Numbered from the stretch's first letter, positions 36,513 through 48,744 are shown. The stretch: DNA of 64,000 bases from Rhizoctonia solani (GCF_016906535.1 NC_057379.1:1488001-1552000); one strand, 5' to 3'. Notes: generated by a model not told the origin, from the sequence alone. Program-made: numbers and translations.

Positions 36513-37086
36513 TGTCGTAGACACACTCGATACCAGGGAATTTATTCCCATTTTCTCGATTTTGAACGAAGGCAAACGGAGAACATTTTCGATCACGTGA
36601 CCCCGGCGCTTATATCATACGCTAAGCGCCGAGCCACGTCCCCTTCCGCGCTTACCTCAGCACACGTAGCCACCTCCACCTGATGACATCACTATGACAC
36701 GTCAGTGACACGTATGCATGAGTAAGGCCGACTACGGAACGGGGTTCTTATTTGATACGGTATTGCATATAGTTGTATTTGTAATTAGATAGCTCTGTAA
36801 TATATAAGGAGGCCAACCGACCATGGTAACACCCAGGTCGATTACCTCTTGTCGCATCCCCACTTGTACGAGGCCTTACAGCCAGATAACTAGGTAGCTC
36901 CACAAACGCCTTAAGCGTTGACTCCGCTGTACATACGTAGCTTGCCATTGCCCATACGGCCTTGGTCATTGTAGTTTAGTAGTTAGACGTCGTAGGGTAG
37001 ATCTCGCCGCCTTAAGCGGTACTTATTGTACTTCCACACGGCCACAAGCGCCCGCACCCTCGACGTCCTTACAGACGTCTAGGACA
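36513..37086 (+). repeat. TE-2 5' LTR
   Basis: TGTCGTAG...CTAGGACA. U3 contains the inverted repeat GGCGCTTA/TAAGCGCC. TATATAA lies at 36801-36807, so RNA should start about 36832-36836. The downstream part carries several short CCTTAAG/CCTTACAG-centred palindromes. Confidence 0.95.
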
Positions 37087-37088
37087 CT

Positions 37089-37101
37089 AGGTAATCAACC
37101 T
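37089..37101 (+). other. TE-2 primer-binding site, self-priming type
   Basis: AGGTAATCAACCT, two bases after the LTR. Its complement AGGTTGATTACCT matches the LTR segment 36835-36847 (AGGTCGATTACCT, one mismatch), located 28-34 nt after the TATA box, i.e. at the expected RNA 5' end. TE-3 shows the same pair with no mismatch. Confidence 0.65.
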
Positions 37102-37570
37102 TAAGTCGGTTGCAAACCGTGCCCACCAGCACACACACTTAGTCCAACAACGAGAAGGCCCCTAGTACTAGCACAAGGGAAATCGGGTGATCGGGATCGC
37201 CTTTCGCTGTCAATAATCAAACCAGCGTCGTCCCCACCCAGTACCAAATTGCTATAAGGCTAACGGGTTCTAATCATCCGCATACCACCGGTCGCCGCAC
37301 CCTTCGTTAGCAACCCTAGACAGCCAATCCACCCGCTTGCAGAAGCACTGCCCCGCATCACGCCCGTCCACGGCAGTTGATCAGGGTAAGAACTGTCCAA
37401 CGCTAGGCCGGTTGAGGCAAGGGTTTAGCGTATACATACGATAAAGCGCTCATAAGTCCTGATATAGGCACCACTAGTCCCCACACACCGTCACCATTAC
37501 CTCCCGCACCCCCCCCCGTTCTTCCTCCCGGGCATCCTCCCACGCTGGCCGGTCCTACCCCACACATCCC

Positions 37571-38929
37571 ATGGCAACCCGCTCCCGGCCGCCCTCTTGA
37601 GCCCGCTCCCCTATCGATCAGGGAGAGCTGGGACCCTTCATTCCGCCAGCCTCCCCTGAGCTTGGCGAAGTCTCACTCGAGCGGGTCATCCGCCTTCTCT
37701 GGGGGCTCCAATCCCAAGTCAACCGCATTGAGCGGACCCTCTCGGAACAAGCCAAAGTTAGCCGAGAGGTTCAAACCAATGTCGAGAATATCTTGCAAAC
37801 AGTCGATGTTGTCAAGGATGGGCTTGCCCAGCTCCAACACGCCCGGGGCCCTCATACCCCAGAAGAACAAAAACCCCCCGCGGTCGAGGAAACTCCTAGG
37901 GCTGCGCCCAAAGCAGAGCCTGTTGGCAAGGCTCAACCATTCCTCGGGGCCCCAGCCCCTATCATCCCCACAGGGGCCCCTAGGCGCGACCCCCTATCAC
38001 TCTTCAATCCCTACCCTTCCTCGTCCTTCCCTTCAGGACCGCCTCCAGCAGCCCCCCAAGGACCTCCACCAGCGCCTGTCACTGCCCCGGCGTTGCCTCC
38101 AGCCCCCTCCACTGTAAAGGTGGACCACCCAGATGCCTTCAAAGGCAAGATAGGCTCGGAGGCCAAGCAATGGCTAACCCGCATGTTGGCCTGGGTTTGC
38201 CTCAACCAGAGGCAGTTCCCCTTGGACTTGGAGGTCCTCAGCTTCCTTCTCATGAATATGGAGGAAGCAGCTGGGGCCTGGGCCCATCCCCACCTGGACC
38301 AACTAGGGTCCCATTGCGCGCTCATCCAAACCGTGGATGAGTTCAAAGTCGAATTCCTGGCTGCATTCGGAGACCCGGACGCCACCAGAGCAGCGGAGCG
38401 GAAGATCACTTCCCTCACCCAATCCGGCACCTGTGCCAAATACATTACTAAGTTCCGCACGCTGCAAATGGAGCTTGACTGGAACGACGCCGCACTCCGC
38501 GGCCAGTTCGCGCGAGGACTGCATTGGGAAGTCCGCAAACAAATTGCCACGAGGGAGAGGCAACCCCGTACCCTGAGGGAGCTACAAGATGCTGCCCTCA
38601 TTATTGACAACGCCCTCCGTGAGGAGAGAGCCAGCCACCTGCAACAGGGTAATAAGTCTGGCAAATCTTCTACCACCCCCAACCGGGGGGCGAGTACCGG
38701 CCAGCAAGCCACCAGAACTGGCCCTCTCTCCTCCAATCCCAATTACGTCTCGGAGGAGGAACGCAACCGCCGCCGCGCAGAAGGACTTTGCGTGAAATGC
38801 GGAAGGGCCGGGCACAAGTTTGCCAAGTGCAGAACCGGCTGGAAGGCTACCCCAAAGGAGGATAAGGGGAAAGCCAAAGAAACCGCCAAATTTGGCGAAG
38901 ACTCTGAGTACCAATCGGGAAAAGAGTAA
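37571..38929 (+). CDS. TE-2 gag, with TGA at codon 10
   Basis: Structural capsid protein that packages element RNA in virus-like particles. The ATG at 37571 (MATRSRPPS) matches the start in TE-3, but codon 10 is TGA where TE-3 has CAA. After it the frame is open to TAA 38927-38929. A Pro-rich region (about residues 100-180) is followed by a capsid-type domain (VDHPDAFKGKIGSEAKQWL ... FKVEFLAAFGDPDATRAAER) and a CCHC zinc knuckle CVKCGRAGHKFAKC near the end. No other in-frame ATG lies near the start, so full-length gag needs readthrough or a non-AUG start. Confidence 0.85.
38917..38923 (+). other. candidate -1 ribosomal frameshift site GGGAAAA
   Basis: In the gag frame the codons are TCG GGA AAA GAG TAA, so the heptamer G GGA AAA sits one codon before the stop. 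Slipping back one base continues in pol as KRVRVPAAARKDPKDSGF. TE-5 has the same heptamer and TE-3 has GGGAAAG at the same place. Confidence 0.6.
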
Positions 38930-41900
38930 GGGTACCTGCTGCCGCGCGCAAGGACCCCAAGGACTCTGGTTTTAGCTTGGAATTATGTAATATATCTGCC
39001 TCACATAAAAATCAACCATTATTCACCATTCCAATTAAGCCAGAGAAACAAGCGGAATCACTAGAAGTCCTGATTGATTCAGGCGCCACTTCCTCATTTA
39101 TGCACCCACGCACCGCGGAATTACTCCGCCTTCCACTCATTGACCTCTCCACTCCCCGCACCGTTACAATGCTCGATGGGTCAAGCCCCCAGGCTGGTAG
39201 AATCTGGAAGAAGGCTACCCTAACCTTCTCCTTGGATAGTAAGCGAATGACCAAGACCTTCCTGATCTGCAATACAGGGTCTCACGCTGCCATCCTGGGA
39301 TTGAAATGGCTAGACGCCCATAATCCGGAAATTGACTGGAATCTACGCACGCTCTCCTTCCCCCACACGCCACCAGAACACGTTGCAATTGCCAAAGAAG
39401 AGGAAGCTGACAAAGACCCCCTCAAAGGAGTACCCCCTGAGTACCATCAGTACGCCAAGGTATTTGGGGAAGAAGAATTCAACAAACTTCCTCCGCACAG
39501 GCATTACGACATTGGCATAGAACTTACAGAAGAAGGTCCCTTGAACTCCCCCCTGTACAGTATGACTGATGCTGAGTCCATCACACTCAAAGACTGGCTC
39601 AGGGACGAGCTCAAGGCTGGGAAGATCCGCCCCAGCAAATTGCCAATTAGCTCCCCTGTTATGTTTGTACCCAAAAAGGATGGCTCACGTCGACTCGTAG
39701 TAGACTACCGTCGCCTAAACAACCGGACAAAAAAGAATGTGTACCCACTACCCCGTCCAGATGACCTTATGGCCCAGCTCCGCGGTGCCAAGGTTTTCAC
39801 CAAACTAGACCTAAGGTGGGGTTACAACAACGTCTGGGTCAAAGAAGGCAATGAATGGAAAACGGCCTTCCGTACCAAATACGGCCTATACGAGTCCCTA
39901 GTCATGACATTTGGTCTTACCAACGCCCCCGCCGCCTTCCAACACTTCATGAACGAATTGTTCAAGGATCTGCTAGATGTATGCGTCATCATATACCTTG
40001 ATGACATCCTGATTTATTCCAAAGATGACGCATCACACACCAAGCATGTTCATGAAGTTTTACGGCGCCTGATGAAAAACCAGCTGTTCTGCAAGGCGTC
40101 TAAATGTACCTTCCATGTCACCTCTGTGGAGTACCTTGGGATTATTGTCTCCGACAAGGGTTTCAGTCTGGATAAACTCAAAATCCAGGCAGTTCAGGAA
40201 TGGCCCACGCCTACCAAGGTTAAGGAAGTACAATCCTTCCTTGGGTTTGCCAATTTCTTACGGCAATTTGTGGCCAACTTCAGTCACATGGCCAGACCTC
40301 TGCACAACCTAGTCAAAAAAGACACGGCATGGAAATGGGATACCAAGGAACAAGAAGCATTCCAGGGATTGAAAGATGCAATCACTAACGCCCCGGTACT
40401 ATGCCACGCGGATCCTACCAAGCCTTACTTCCTTGAGACAGACGCATCTGGCGTGGCCCTAGGTTCCATACTCAGCCAACGGCAAGAAGACGGACGCCTA
40501 CACCCACTGGGATTCCTGTCAGAATCATTCAAAGGTGCTGAACAGAATTATGACACCCACAATAAGGAACTCCTGGCCATTATCCAATCATTTGAATATT
40601 GGCGCATCTTCTTGGAAGGAACCCTGCATCCCATTACAGTTTTTACGGATCATCGGAACCTGGAATATTGGAAGGAGTCTAGAACCTTCAATCGCCGCCA
40701 TGCACGCTGGCATCTCCTCCTGGCTGGGTACAATTTCCAAATCGTGTACCGCCCTGGTAAACAGTCCGGCAAACCAGATGCCTTATCCCGACGATCAGAC
40801 CATGCCAATGTCCCACCTGCCAACCAAACCATGCTCCCCGACCCTGTATTCGCCAACATTGCCCTAGTAACCCCGGAAAAGGAGTTACAGCGTCAGATTG
40901 AGTCATCACTCGACCAAGATGAGTCCTTGGAAGAAATCTTACAGTTTCTACAAAATGAATCCAAAGCCCCGCCATCAATCAAGCGCGCCTTCAAAGATTA
41001 CGAAATGGAGGCGGGTCTGTTGTTTTACCAAGGACGAATTGTAGTTCCTGACGTTGGCACACTAAGAACGGAGCTGCTTCGCATTTTCCATGACAGCCCC
41101 TTAGCCGGACACCCCGGAAGGCAACGAACGTTGGAATTGATCTCCAGAAACTACTATTGGCCCGGCATCCGCGCCGACACCTACTGGCACGTGGATTCCT
41201 GCAAAACCTGTCAACGAATCCGCAAACCCAAGTACGCTTCCATTCCCCCGCAGCCTCTGGAACTACCCACGCAACCTTGGCAACACGTATCCTACGACAT
41301 GATTGTGGATCTACCCAAGGACGGCACCAACGACTCCATCTTGGTCATTGTGGACAGCTTCACCAAATATGTCATCTTGGTGGAGTGTTCCAAAAAGCTC
41401 AAGGCCCCAGAACTGGCAAATCTATTCTTACAACACGTTTGGAAACGGTATGGCATGCCTGAGAAAACGGTCTTGGATCGGGGAAGAGTCTTTAACAATA
41501 AGTTCCTGAAAGCACTGTACCAGCGGTTAGGAATAGATCCCCACTTCTCCTCGGCATATCACCCACAAAGCGATGGACAAACGGAGCGGGTAAACCCCAC
41601 GGTGGAACATTTCCTGCGGGCCTACTCGGGAATCAACCAAAAGGACTGGGTCAGATGGTTACCAATGGCGGAATTTGCCTACAACAACGCATTACACAGT
41701 AGCACCGGCAAATCCCCCTTCAAGGCACTCTATGGATGGGAACCAGCCCTGACTCCAAGCAACGTTCCAACCGACGTCCCCGAAGCTGATGATCTAGCCA
41801 CCCAAATGGAAGCACAATGGCGGGAAATTGAAGCGGCACTCCGGCTATCAAAGACACGAATGGTAGCCGGGGAAACCGGAGAACCCCTCGAATTTGAAAT

Positions 41901-42360
41901 AGGAGAAGAAGCCTGGCTAGACGCAAAAAATGTGAAGCTAAGGACCCTGAGCCCTAAGCTAACAGAACAACGCCTAGGACCATTCAAAGTAATTGAGAGG
42001 ATCTCCAATCGAGCCTACCGCTTGGAACTCCCGCCAACTATGCGTATCCACAATGTCTTCCATGTAGGACTTCTATCAAAAGTCAAAAGGGACAAGAAGC
42101 GTGCATTTGAAAATCGCCCTCCACCTGTCACCATAGATGGAGAAGAGGAATACGAGGTGGAAGGGATCACTGATGCTGAGGAAAGGAACGGGCAATGGTT
42201 CTTCCGAGTCAAATGGAAGGGGTACGGTTCCAAAGAAAACACGTGGGAGCCTCGAGAAAACTTAAAAAACGCCAAAAAAATTTTAGAAAAGTACGAAAAG
42301 GAGATGAAAAAGAAGGCCCTCGGCGCTGCCAAGGCCCTTAGAGGGGGGGCAGTGTCGTAG
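38924..42360 (+). CDS. TE-2 pol polyprotein: protease, RT, RNase H, integrase, chromodomain
   Basis: Pol in the -1 frame relative to gag. Residue numbers count from 38977: protease LIDSGATSSFMHP (about 31-43), RT with FVPKKDGSRRLVVDYRRLN and the active-site YLDD (about 341), RNase H ETDASGVALG (about 487), integrase HHCC zinc part (HPGRQRTLELISRNYYWPG ... CKTCQ, about 705-748), then the DD35E core: Asp in YDMIVDLP, Asp in VLDRG, and exactly 35 residues later Glu in QTERVN. C-terminal chromodomain [37 protein letters not shown]. The frame ends GGAVS with TAG formed 8 nt into the 3' LTR. All catalytic residues are present; VLDRG replaces the usual VSDRG. Confidence 0.95.
42340..42352 (+). other. 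TE-2 polypurine tract
   Basis: AGAGGGGGGGCAG directly before the 3' LTR, the plus-strand primer in reverse transcription. The same tract precedes the 3' LTRs of TE-3 and TE-6. Confidence 0.8.
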
Positions 42361-42926
42361 ACACACTCGATACCAGGGAATTTATTCCCATTTTCTCGAT
42401 TTTGAACGAAGGCAAACGGAGAACATTTTCGATCACGTGACCCCGGCGCTTATATCATACGCTAAGCGCCGAGCCACGTCCCCTTCCGCGCTTACCTCAG
42501 CACACGTAGCCACCTCCACCTGATGACATCACTATGACACGTCAGTGACACGTATGCATGAGTAAGGCCGACTACGGAACGGGGTTCTTATTTGATACGG
42601 TATTGCATATAGTTGTATTTGTAATTAGATAGCTCTGTAATATATAAGGAGGCCAACCGACCATGGTAACACCCAGGTCGATTACCTCTTGTTGCATCCC
42701 CACTTGTACGAGGCCTTACAGCCAGATAACTAGGTAGCTCCACAAACGCCTTAAGCGTCGACTCCGCTGTACATACGTAGCTTGCCATTGCCCATACGGC
42801 CTTGGTCATTGTAGTTTAGTAGTTAGACGTCGTAGGGTAGATCTCGCCGCCTTAAGCGGTACTTATTGTACTTCCACACGGCCACAAGCGCCCGCACCCT
42901 TGACGTCCTTACAGACGTCTAGGACA
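42353..42926 (+). repeat. TE-2 3' LTR
   Basis: Same 574-bp length as the 5' LTR with three C/T differences, each at a CpG in one copy. Followed by the GCAGC target duplication. Confidence 0.95.
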
Positions 42927-42931
42927 GCAGC

Positions 42932-44750
42932 CCATGGAGTTTCCAGATGTGGGTGATGAACAGATTGGCTAGCCCCTTTGCAGTGACCTTCTTGGAAGTG
43001 GGGATGAAGTGGCCAAATTTTGAGAAGGAGTCAATCACTACTAGAATAGCATTGTGGCCCTGGGACTTTGGGAACCCTGTGATAAAATCATAGGAGATTG
43101 TGTGGAACGGGAACAGGGGAACTTCCAGTGGCTTCAGGGCTATTACTGGAGCGTGGGCTTGTCTGTTGGCTTGGCATGTGGGACAGCATTCAACCCACTC
43201 CTTAGCTGAAGATTTCATTCCAGGCCACCAATAGTTCCGGCTGATAAGTTTGAGCATCCTTTGTTGGCCTGGGTGTCCTGCCAATGGGGAGTCATGGAAT
43301 TCCCTTAACAGCCTTTCTTTGATGGGTTCAGAATCCAGGACAACTAGTTTCCCTTGGTACCACAGGAGGTCCTCTTCCCAATTGTAGTCTTGATAGGCTT
43401 TGCGTATGGACAGGGGAGCATTGTTGGCATCTTCTGTCAGGAATTTAATGATAGGCTCAAGGGATGGATCTTCCTTTAGCCTTGAACAAATATCCGTGAC
43501 AATCTCCACTTCCTCTTCTGATGTATTGGCAAAGACTTCCAGTTGTAACATGATCTCTGGTTCTGGGGGAGAGTCCACATAGTCCAATCTCCTGGAGAGG
43601 GCGTCTGGTTTTCCTGACTGTTTCCCTGGGCAATAATGGATCTCAAAGTTGAAGTTGCTCAGGAAGACTTGCCATTGCGCATGTCTGCAATTGAACATCC
43701 GTGCCTGCATCCAGTATTCTAGGTTACAATGGTCTGTAAAAACCTGTACTGGTTTGTCCGTAGCTTCCAAGAATATCTGCCACTCTTCCAACACCTTAAT
43801 GATGGCCAGAAGCTCCTTGTTGTGGGTATCATAGTTTGCTTCTGCTCCCAAAAACAACTTGGACATATAAGCAATGGGGTGTAGGTGGTTGTCTGGGCCT
43901 TGTTGGCTAAGTATGGCTCCCATTGCTACTCCTGATGCGTCCATTTCAAGGTAGTAGGGTAGGTTGGGGTTAGAGTGGATCAATACTGGGGACTTGGTTA
44001 CAAGGGACTTTAATTCCTGGAACAATGCTTCTTCTAAGGTTCCCCACAACCAGGGAGTTTCCTTTCTGGTGAGGTTGTGCAAGGGACATGCAACTGAACT
44101 AAAGTTTGGAATGAACCAACAAAGGTAGTTTACAAATCCTAGAAAGGCCTGGACCTGTTTGACTGTTCTGGGAGTAGTCCATGACGTGACTGCTTCAATC
44201 TTTTTCTGGTCAATGGAGAAGCCAGCAGGGGATATGACAATGCCCAAGTAATCCACCGTAGTGACGTGGAAGTGGCACTTTGACAATTTGCAGAACAACT
44301 GGTTCTTCATTAGTCAAGACAGGACTTCTCTGACGTGGGCCAGATGATCTTCTGGTTTTTCTGAGAAGATGAGAATGTTGTCTAAGTAAATTACCACTGT
44401 TACATTGATCAGATCCCTGAATAGATCATTCATAAAGTGTTGAAATGCGGCGGGAGTGTTGGTAAGACCAAAGGGCATGACTAAGTATTCAAATAAACCA
44501 TATTTGGTGCGGAACGCCGTTTTCCATTTGTCTCCCTCCTTGATTTGCACATTATTATACCCCCAGCATAGGTCAAGCTTGGTGAATATCTTGGCGTGTT
44601 GGAGTTTTGCCATGAGGTCATCTTGTCTTGGAAGTGGGTAGACATTTTTGTGGGTTACCTTGTTGAGTTTTTGATAATCCACAACCAGCCTAAGGGAACC
44701 ATCTGCTTTTTTTACAAACATGACCGGGGCGCCTGTGGAGGAAGTACTGG
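42932..44750 (-). pseudogene. TE-1 pol middle part: RT, RNase H and integrase N-terminal half
   Basis: RT from [20 protein letters not shown] through [10 protein letters not shown] (active site reads YLDN rather than YLDD) to VREVLS, then TGA (44314-44316) where relatives have Arg, then LMKNQLFCKLSKCHFHV, the RNase H motif EMDASGVAMGAILSQQG, and the integrase zinc part HPGQQRMLKLISRNYWWPG ... CCPTCQ with FITHIWKLHG at the TE-2 junction. Asn at the second catalytic Asp position (GAT to AAT on the coding strand) would by itself kill RT activity. Confidence 0.85.
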
Positions 44751-45321
44751 TGTCCTAGACGTCTGTAAGGACATTGAGGGCGCGGGCGCTTGTGGCCGTG
44801 TAGATGTACAGTTAGTACCGCTTAAGGCGGCAAGGTCTACCCTACAACGTCTAACTACTAAACAACAATGACCAAGGCCTTATGGGCAATGGCAAACTAC
44901 GTATGTACAGCGGAAGCAACGCTTAAGGCGTTGTAGTGTTACTTAGTGATCTGGCTGTAAGGCCTTGTACAAGTGGGGATACAACAAGAGGTAATCAACC
45001 TGGGTGTTACCATGGTCGGTTGGCCTCCTTATATATTCTACAGTAGTGCTAATTACAAATACATTATATCCAATATCATAACCAATAAGAACCCCGCTCC
45101 GCAGTTGGCCTTACTCATGCATACGCGTCACTGACGTGTTGTGATGACATCATAGGTGGAGGTGGCTACGTGTGATGAATAAGCGCGGGTGGGGACGTGG
45201 CTCGGCGCTTAGCGTATGATATAAGCGCCGAAGTCACGTGATCAAAAATGTTGTCCGTATGTCTTTGTTTAAATTCGAGAAAATAGGAATAAATTCCCTG
45301 GTATCGACTGTGTCTACAACA
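44751..45321 (-). repeat. TE-3 3' LTR
   Basis: On minus it starts TGTTGTAGACAC next to the purine tract (complement of CTGCCCCCCC at 45322) and ends CTAGGACA. Confidence 0.95.
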
Positions 45322-48300
45322 CTGCCCCCCCTCTAAGGGCCTTGGCAGCGCCAAGGGCCTTCTTTTTCATTTCTTTTTCAAATTTTTCTAGGATTTTTTT
45401 GGCGTTCTTGAGGTTTTCCCTTGGTTCCCAGGTATTCTCCTCTGATCCGTAGCCTTTCCATTTTACCCTAAAAAACCATTTCCCGTTCCTTTCTTCCATG
45501 TCTGTGATCCCTTTGACCTTGTATTCTTCTTCTCCATCCACGGTAACAGGTGGAGGCCGGTTCTCAAAGCTGCGCTTTTTGTCCCTTTTGACTTTTGACA
45601 GAAGACCCATGTAGAAAACATTGTGGATTCTCATTGTTGGCGGGAGTTCTAGGCGGTATGCTCTGTTGGAGATTCTCTTGGTTACCTTGAAGGGGCCTAG
45701 GCGTTGTTCAGTTAGCTTTGGACTCAGGGTCTTTAGCTTCACGTTTTTGGCGTCTAGCCAGGCTTCTTCCCCAATTTTGAACTTGAGTGGTTCTCCTACT
45801 TCCCCGGCCACCATGCGTGTCTTTGATTGCCAGAGTGCCGCCTCCATTTCCCGCCATTGTGATTCCATTTGGGTTGCTAGATCATCTGCCTCAGGGATGT
45901 CTGTTGGGACATTACTTGGAGTCAAGGAAGGTTCCCAACCGTATAGTGCCTTAAAAGGAGATTTGCCTGTTGAGCTATGTACTGCGTTGTTGTAGGCAAA
46001 TTCCGCCATTGGTAACCACTTGACCCAGTCTTTCTGGTTTACCCCTGAGTAGGCCTGTAAGAAGTGTTCAACCGTGGGGTTTACACGCTCTGTCTGCCCG
46101 TCACTTTGAGGATGGTAGGCCAAAGAGAAGTGGGGGTCTATTCCCAGGCGTTGGTACAGGGCCTTCAGGAATTTGTTATTAAAAACCCGTCCGCGGTCTG
46201 ATACTGTCTTCTCAGGCATGCCGTAGCGTTTCCATACATGGCGCAGGAATAGATCTGCCAACTCCGGGGCTTTGAGCTTCTTGGAGCACTCTACCAGGAT
46301 CACGTACTTGGTAAAGCTATCCACAATGACCAGGATAGAGTCACTATTTCCGTCTTTGGGCAGGTCTACTATCATGTCGTATGATACATGTTGCCACGGG
46401 CGTGATGGGAGCTCTAGAGGTTGAGGTGGGATAGATGCGTACTTGGGTTTCCGGATCCGTTGGCATGTCTTGCAAGAATCAACATGCCAGTATGTGTCAG
46501 CTCAGATGCCAGGCCAGTAGTAGTTCCTGGATACCAGTTCTAGGGTCCGTTGCCTGCCTGGGTGGCCAGCTAGAGGGCTGTTGTGGAATATGCAAAGTAA
46601 GTCCGTTCTCAATGTTCCAACGTCCGGTACCACAATTCTCCCTTGGTAAAATAGCAAGCCTGCCTCCATTTTGTAATCCCTAAAGGCATGTTTTATTGAT
46701 GGTGGGGCCTTTGACTCATTTTGGAGGAATTGTAGTATTTCCTCCAGGGATTTGTCTTGGTCCAAGGCAGCCTCAATCTGGCGTTGGAGTTCCTTCTCAG
46801 GAGTTACCATGGCCACGTTGGCAAATACAGGGTCAGGGAGCATGGTCTGGGCGGCGGGTGGAATGTTGGCATGATCAGCACGTTGTGAGAGGGCATCAGG
46901 TTTTCCGGACTGCTTTCCTGGGCGGTAAACAATTTGGAAGTTATACCCTGCTAATAGTAGGTGCCATCAAGCGTGGCGACGGTTGAATGTTTGGGACTCT
47001 TTCCAGTACTCCAGGTTGCGGTGGTCCGTGAATACGGTGACAGGGTGAGCGGTTCCTTCCAAGAAAATGCGCCAATACTCAAAGGAGCGTATGATAGCTA
47101 ATAGTTCCTTGTTGTGGGTGTCATAGTTCTGTTTGGCACCCTTGAATGACTTGGATAGAAAGCCTAGCGGATGGAGGCGGCCGTCTTCCTGACGTTGGCT
47201 GAGTATGGAACCTAGTGCTGCTCCTGAGGCGTTGGTTTCCAGGAAGTAGGGTTTGGATGGGTCCGCGTGGCAAAGGACAGGGGCATTAGTAATTGCGTCT
47301 TTCAGCCCTTGGAAGGCTTCTTGTTCCTTTGTGTCCCATTTCCATGGCGTGTCCTTTTTGACCAAGTTGTGCAGCAGCCTGGCCATGTGGCTAAAATTGG
47401 CAACAAAGCGGCGTAGGAAGTTGGCAAAGCCTAAGAACAACTGGACTTCCTTGACCTTTGTAGGTGTGGGCCACTCTTGTACTGCCTGGATTTTGAGTTT
47501 ATCCAGGCTAAACCCTTTATCAGAAACAATGATCCCTAGGTATTCCACAGAGGTGACGTGGAAGGTGCATTTTGACGCTTTGCAGAACAACTGGTTATCC
47601 ATCAACTGTTTCAGGACCTTGTGAACATGCTTAGTGTGAGATACGTCATCCTTGGAGTAAATCAGGATGTCATTGAGGTAAATGATGACGCATACATCTA
47701 GCAGGTCCTTGAACAAATTGTTCATGAAGTGTTGGAAGGCGGCAGGGGCGTTGGTGAGGCCAAATGTCATGACTAAGGATTTGTATAAGCCGTACTTGGT
47801 GCGGAACGCGGTTTTCCATTTGTTGCCTTCCTTAACTTGGACATTGTTGTACCCCCATCTTAGGTCTAACTTGGTGAAGACCTTGGCACCACGGAGCTGG
47901 GCCATGAGATCATCTGGACGGGGCAGCGGGTACACGTTTTTTCTTGTCCGGTTGTTGAGGCAACGGTAATCAACCACCAAGCGACGGGAACCATCCTTTT
48001 TGGGAACAAACATCACAGGGGAACTGATGGAGGATTTGCTAGGACGGATCTTCCCAGCTTTCAACTCATCCCTGAGCCAGTCCTTGAGTGTGGCAGACTT
48101 GGCGTCTGTCATACTGTAAAGGGGTGAGTTGAGGGGGCCTTCTTCTGTGAGTTTGATGCCAATGTTGTAGTGCCTGTGGGGAGGAAGCTTGTTGAATTCT
48201 TCTTCTCCAAATACCTTGGCGTATCAATGGTATTTGGAGGGTACTCCTTCAAGGGGTTTTTTGTCAGCTTCCTCTTCTTTGGCAATGGCCACGTGTTCTG

Positions 48301-48700
48301 GTGGGGCATGGGGGAAGGAAAGGGTTTGTTGGTTCCAATCAATATCCGGGTTATGGGCGTCTAGCCATTTTAATCCCAAGATGGCAGCGTGAGACCCTGT
48401 ATTGCAGATTAGGAAAGTCTTGGTCATATGTTTGCCATCAAGGGAGAAGGTAAGAACTGCCTTCTTCCAGATTTTGCCAGCCTGGGGGCTCGACCCATCG
48501 AGCATGGTAACGGTGCGGGGTGAGGGAAGGTCAATGAGTGGGAGGCGGAGTGATTCCGCGGTTTGGTGGTGCATGAATGAGGAGGTGGCGCCTGAGTCGA
48601 TCAGGACTTCCAGTGATTCCGCTTTTTTCTCTGGTTTGATTGGAATAGTAAACAACGGTTGATTTCTATGTGAGGCAGATATATTACATAATTCCAAGAC
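45322..48700 (-). pseudogene. TE-3 pol with three TGA stops
   Basis: One continuous frame (same phase throughout) from protease LIDSGATSSFMHHQTAESL to the chromodomain and GGAVL. TGA codons are at 48224-48226 (KYH/YAKVF, CAA in relatives), 46967-46969 (RRHA/WHLLL, Arg in relatives) and 46502-46504 (WPGI/ADTYW, Arg in relatives). RT shows IYLNDILIYSK, an Asn in place of the first Asp of YLDD, so it is also dead by missense. Integrase DSF...SDRG...TERVN is intact. Confidence 0.9.
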
Positions 48701-48744
48701 AACACCAGAGTCCTTGGGGTCCTTGCGCGCGGCAGCAGGTACCC

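Larger units (their letters stand above)
36513..42926 (+). mobile_element. TE-2: near-intact Ty3/gypsy (Tf1/sushi-type) chromodomain retrotransposon
   Basis: 6414 bp with 574-bp LTRs at both ends (36513-37086 and 42353-42926), flanked by GCAGC (36508-36512 and 42927-42931). The LTRs differ at only three sites seen (36853/42693, 36919/42759, 37061/42901), so insertion was recent. Order: LTR, PBS, gag, pol (protease, RT, RNase H, integrase, chromodomain), purine tract, LTR. Pol is uninterrupted over 1127 codons. The only defect seen is TGA at gag codon 10 (37598-37600). It lies in the integrase of TE-1, in opposite orientation. Confidence 0.95.

Noticed and set aside
36748..36969. 73-aa minus frame, repeated identically at 42588-42809
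   Set aside because: Lies inside the two LTRs of TE-2; identity reflects the LTR copies, not a gene.
37087..37110. tRNA-primed PBS
   Set aside because: No TGG-type start or recognisable tRNA 3' end complement; the match to the LTR RNA start is stronger.
38011..38742. 243-aa minus frame
   Set aside because: Antisense shadow of TE-2 gag.
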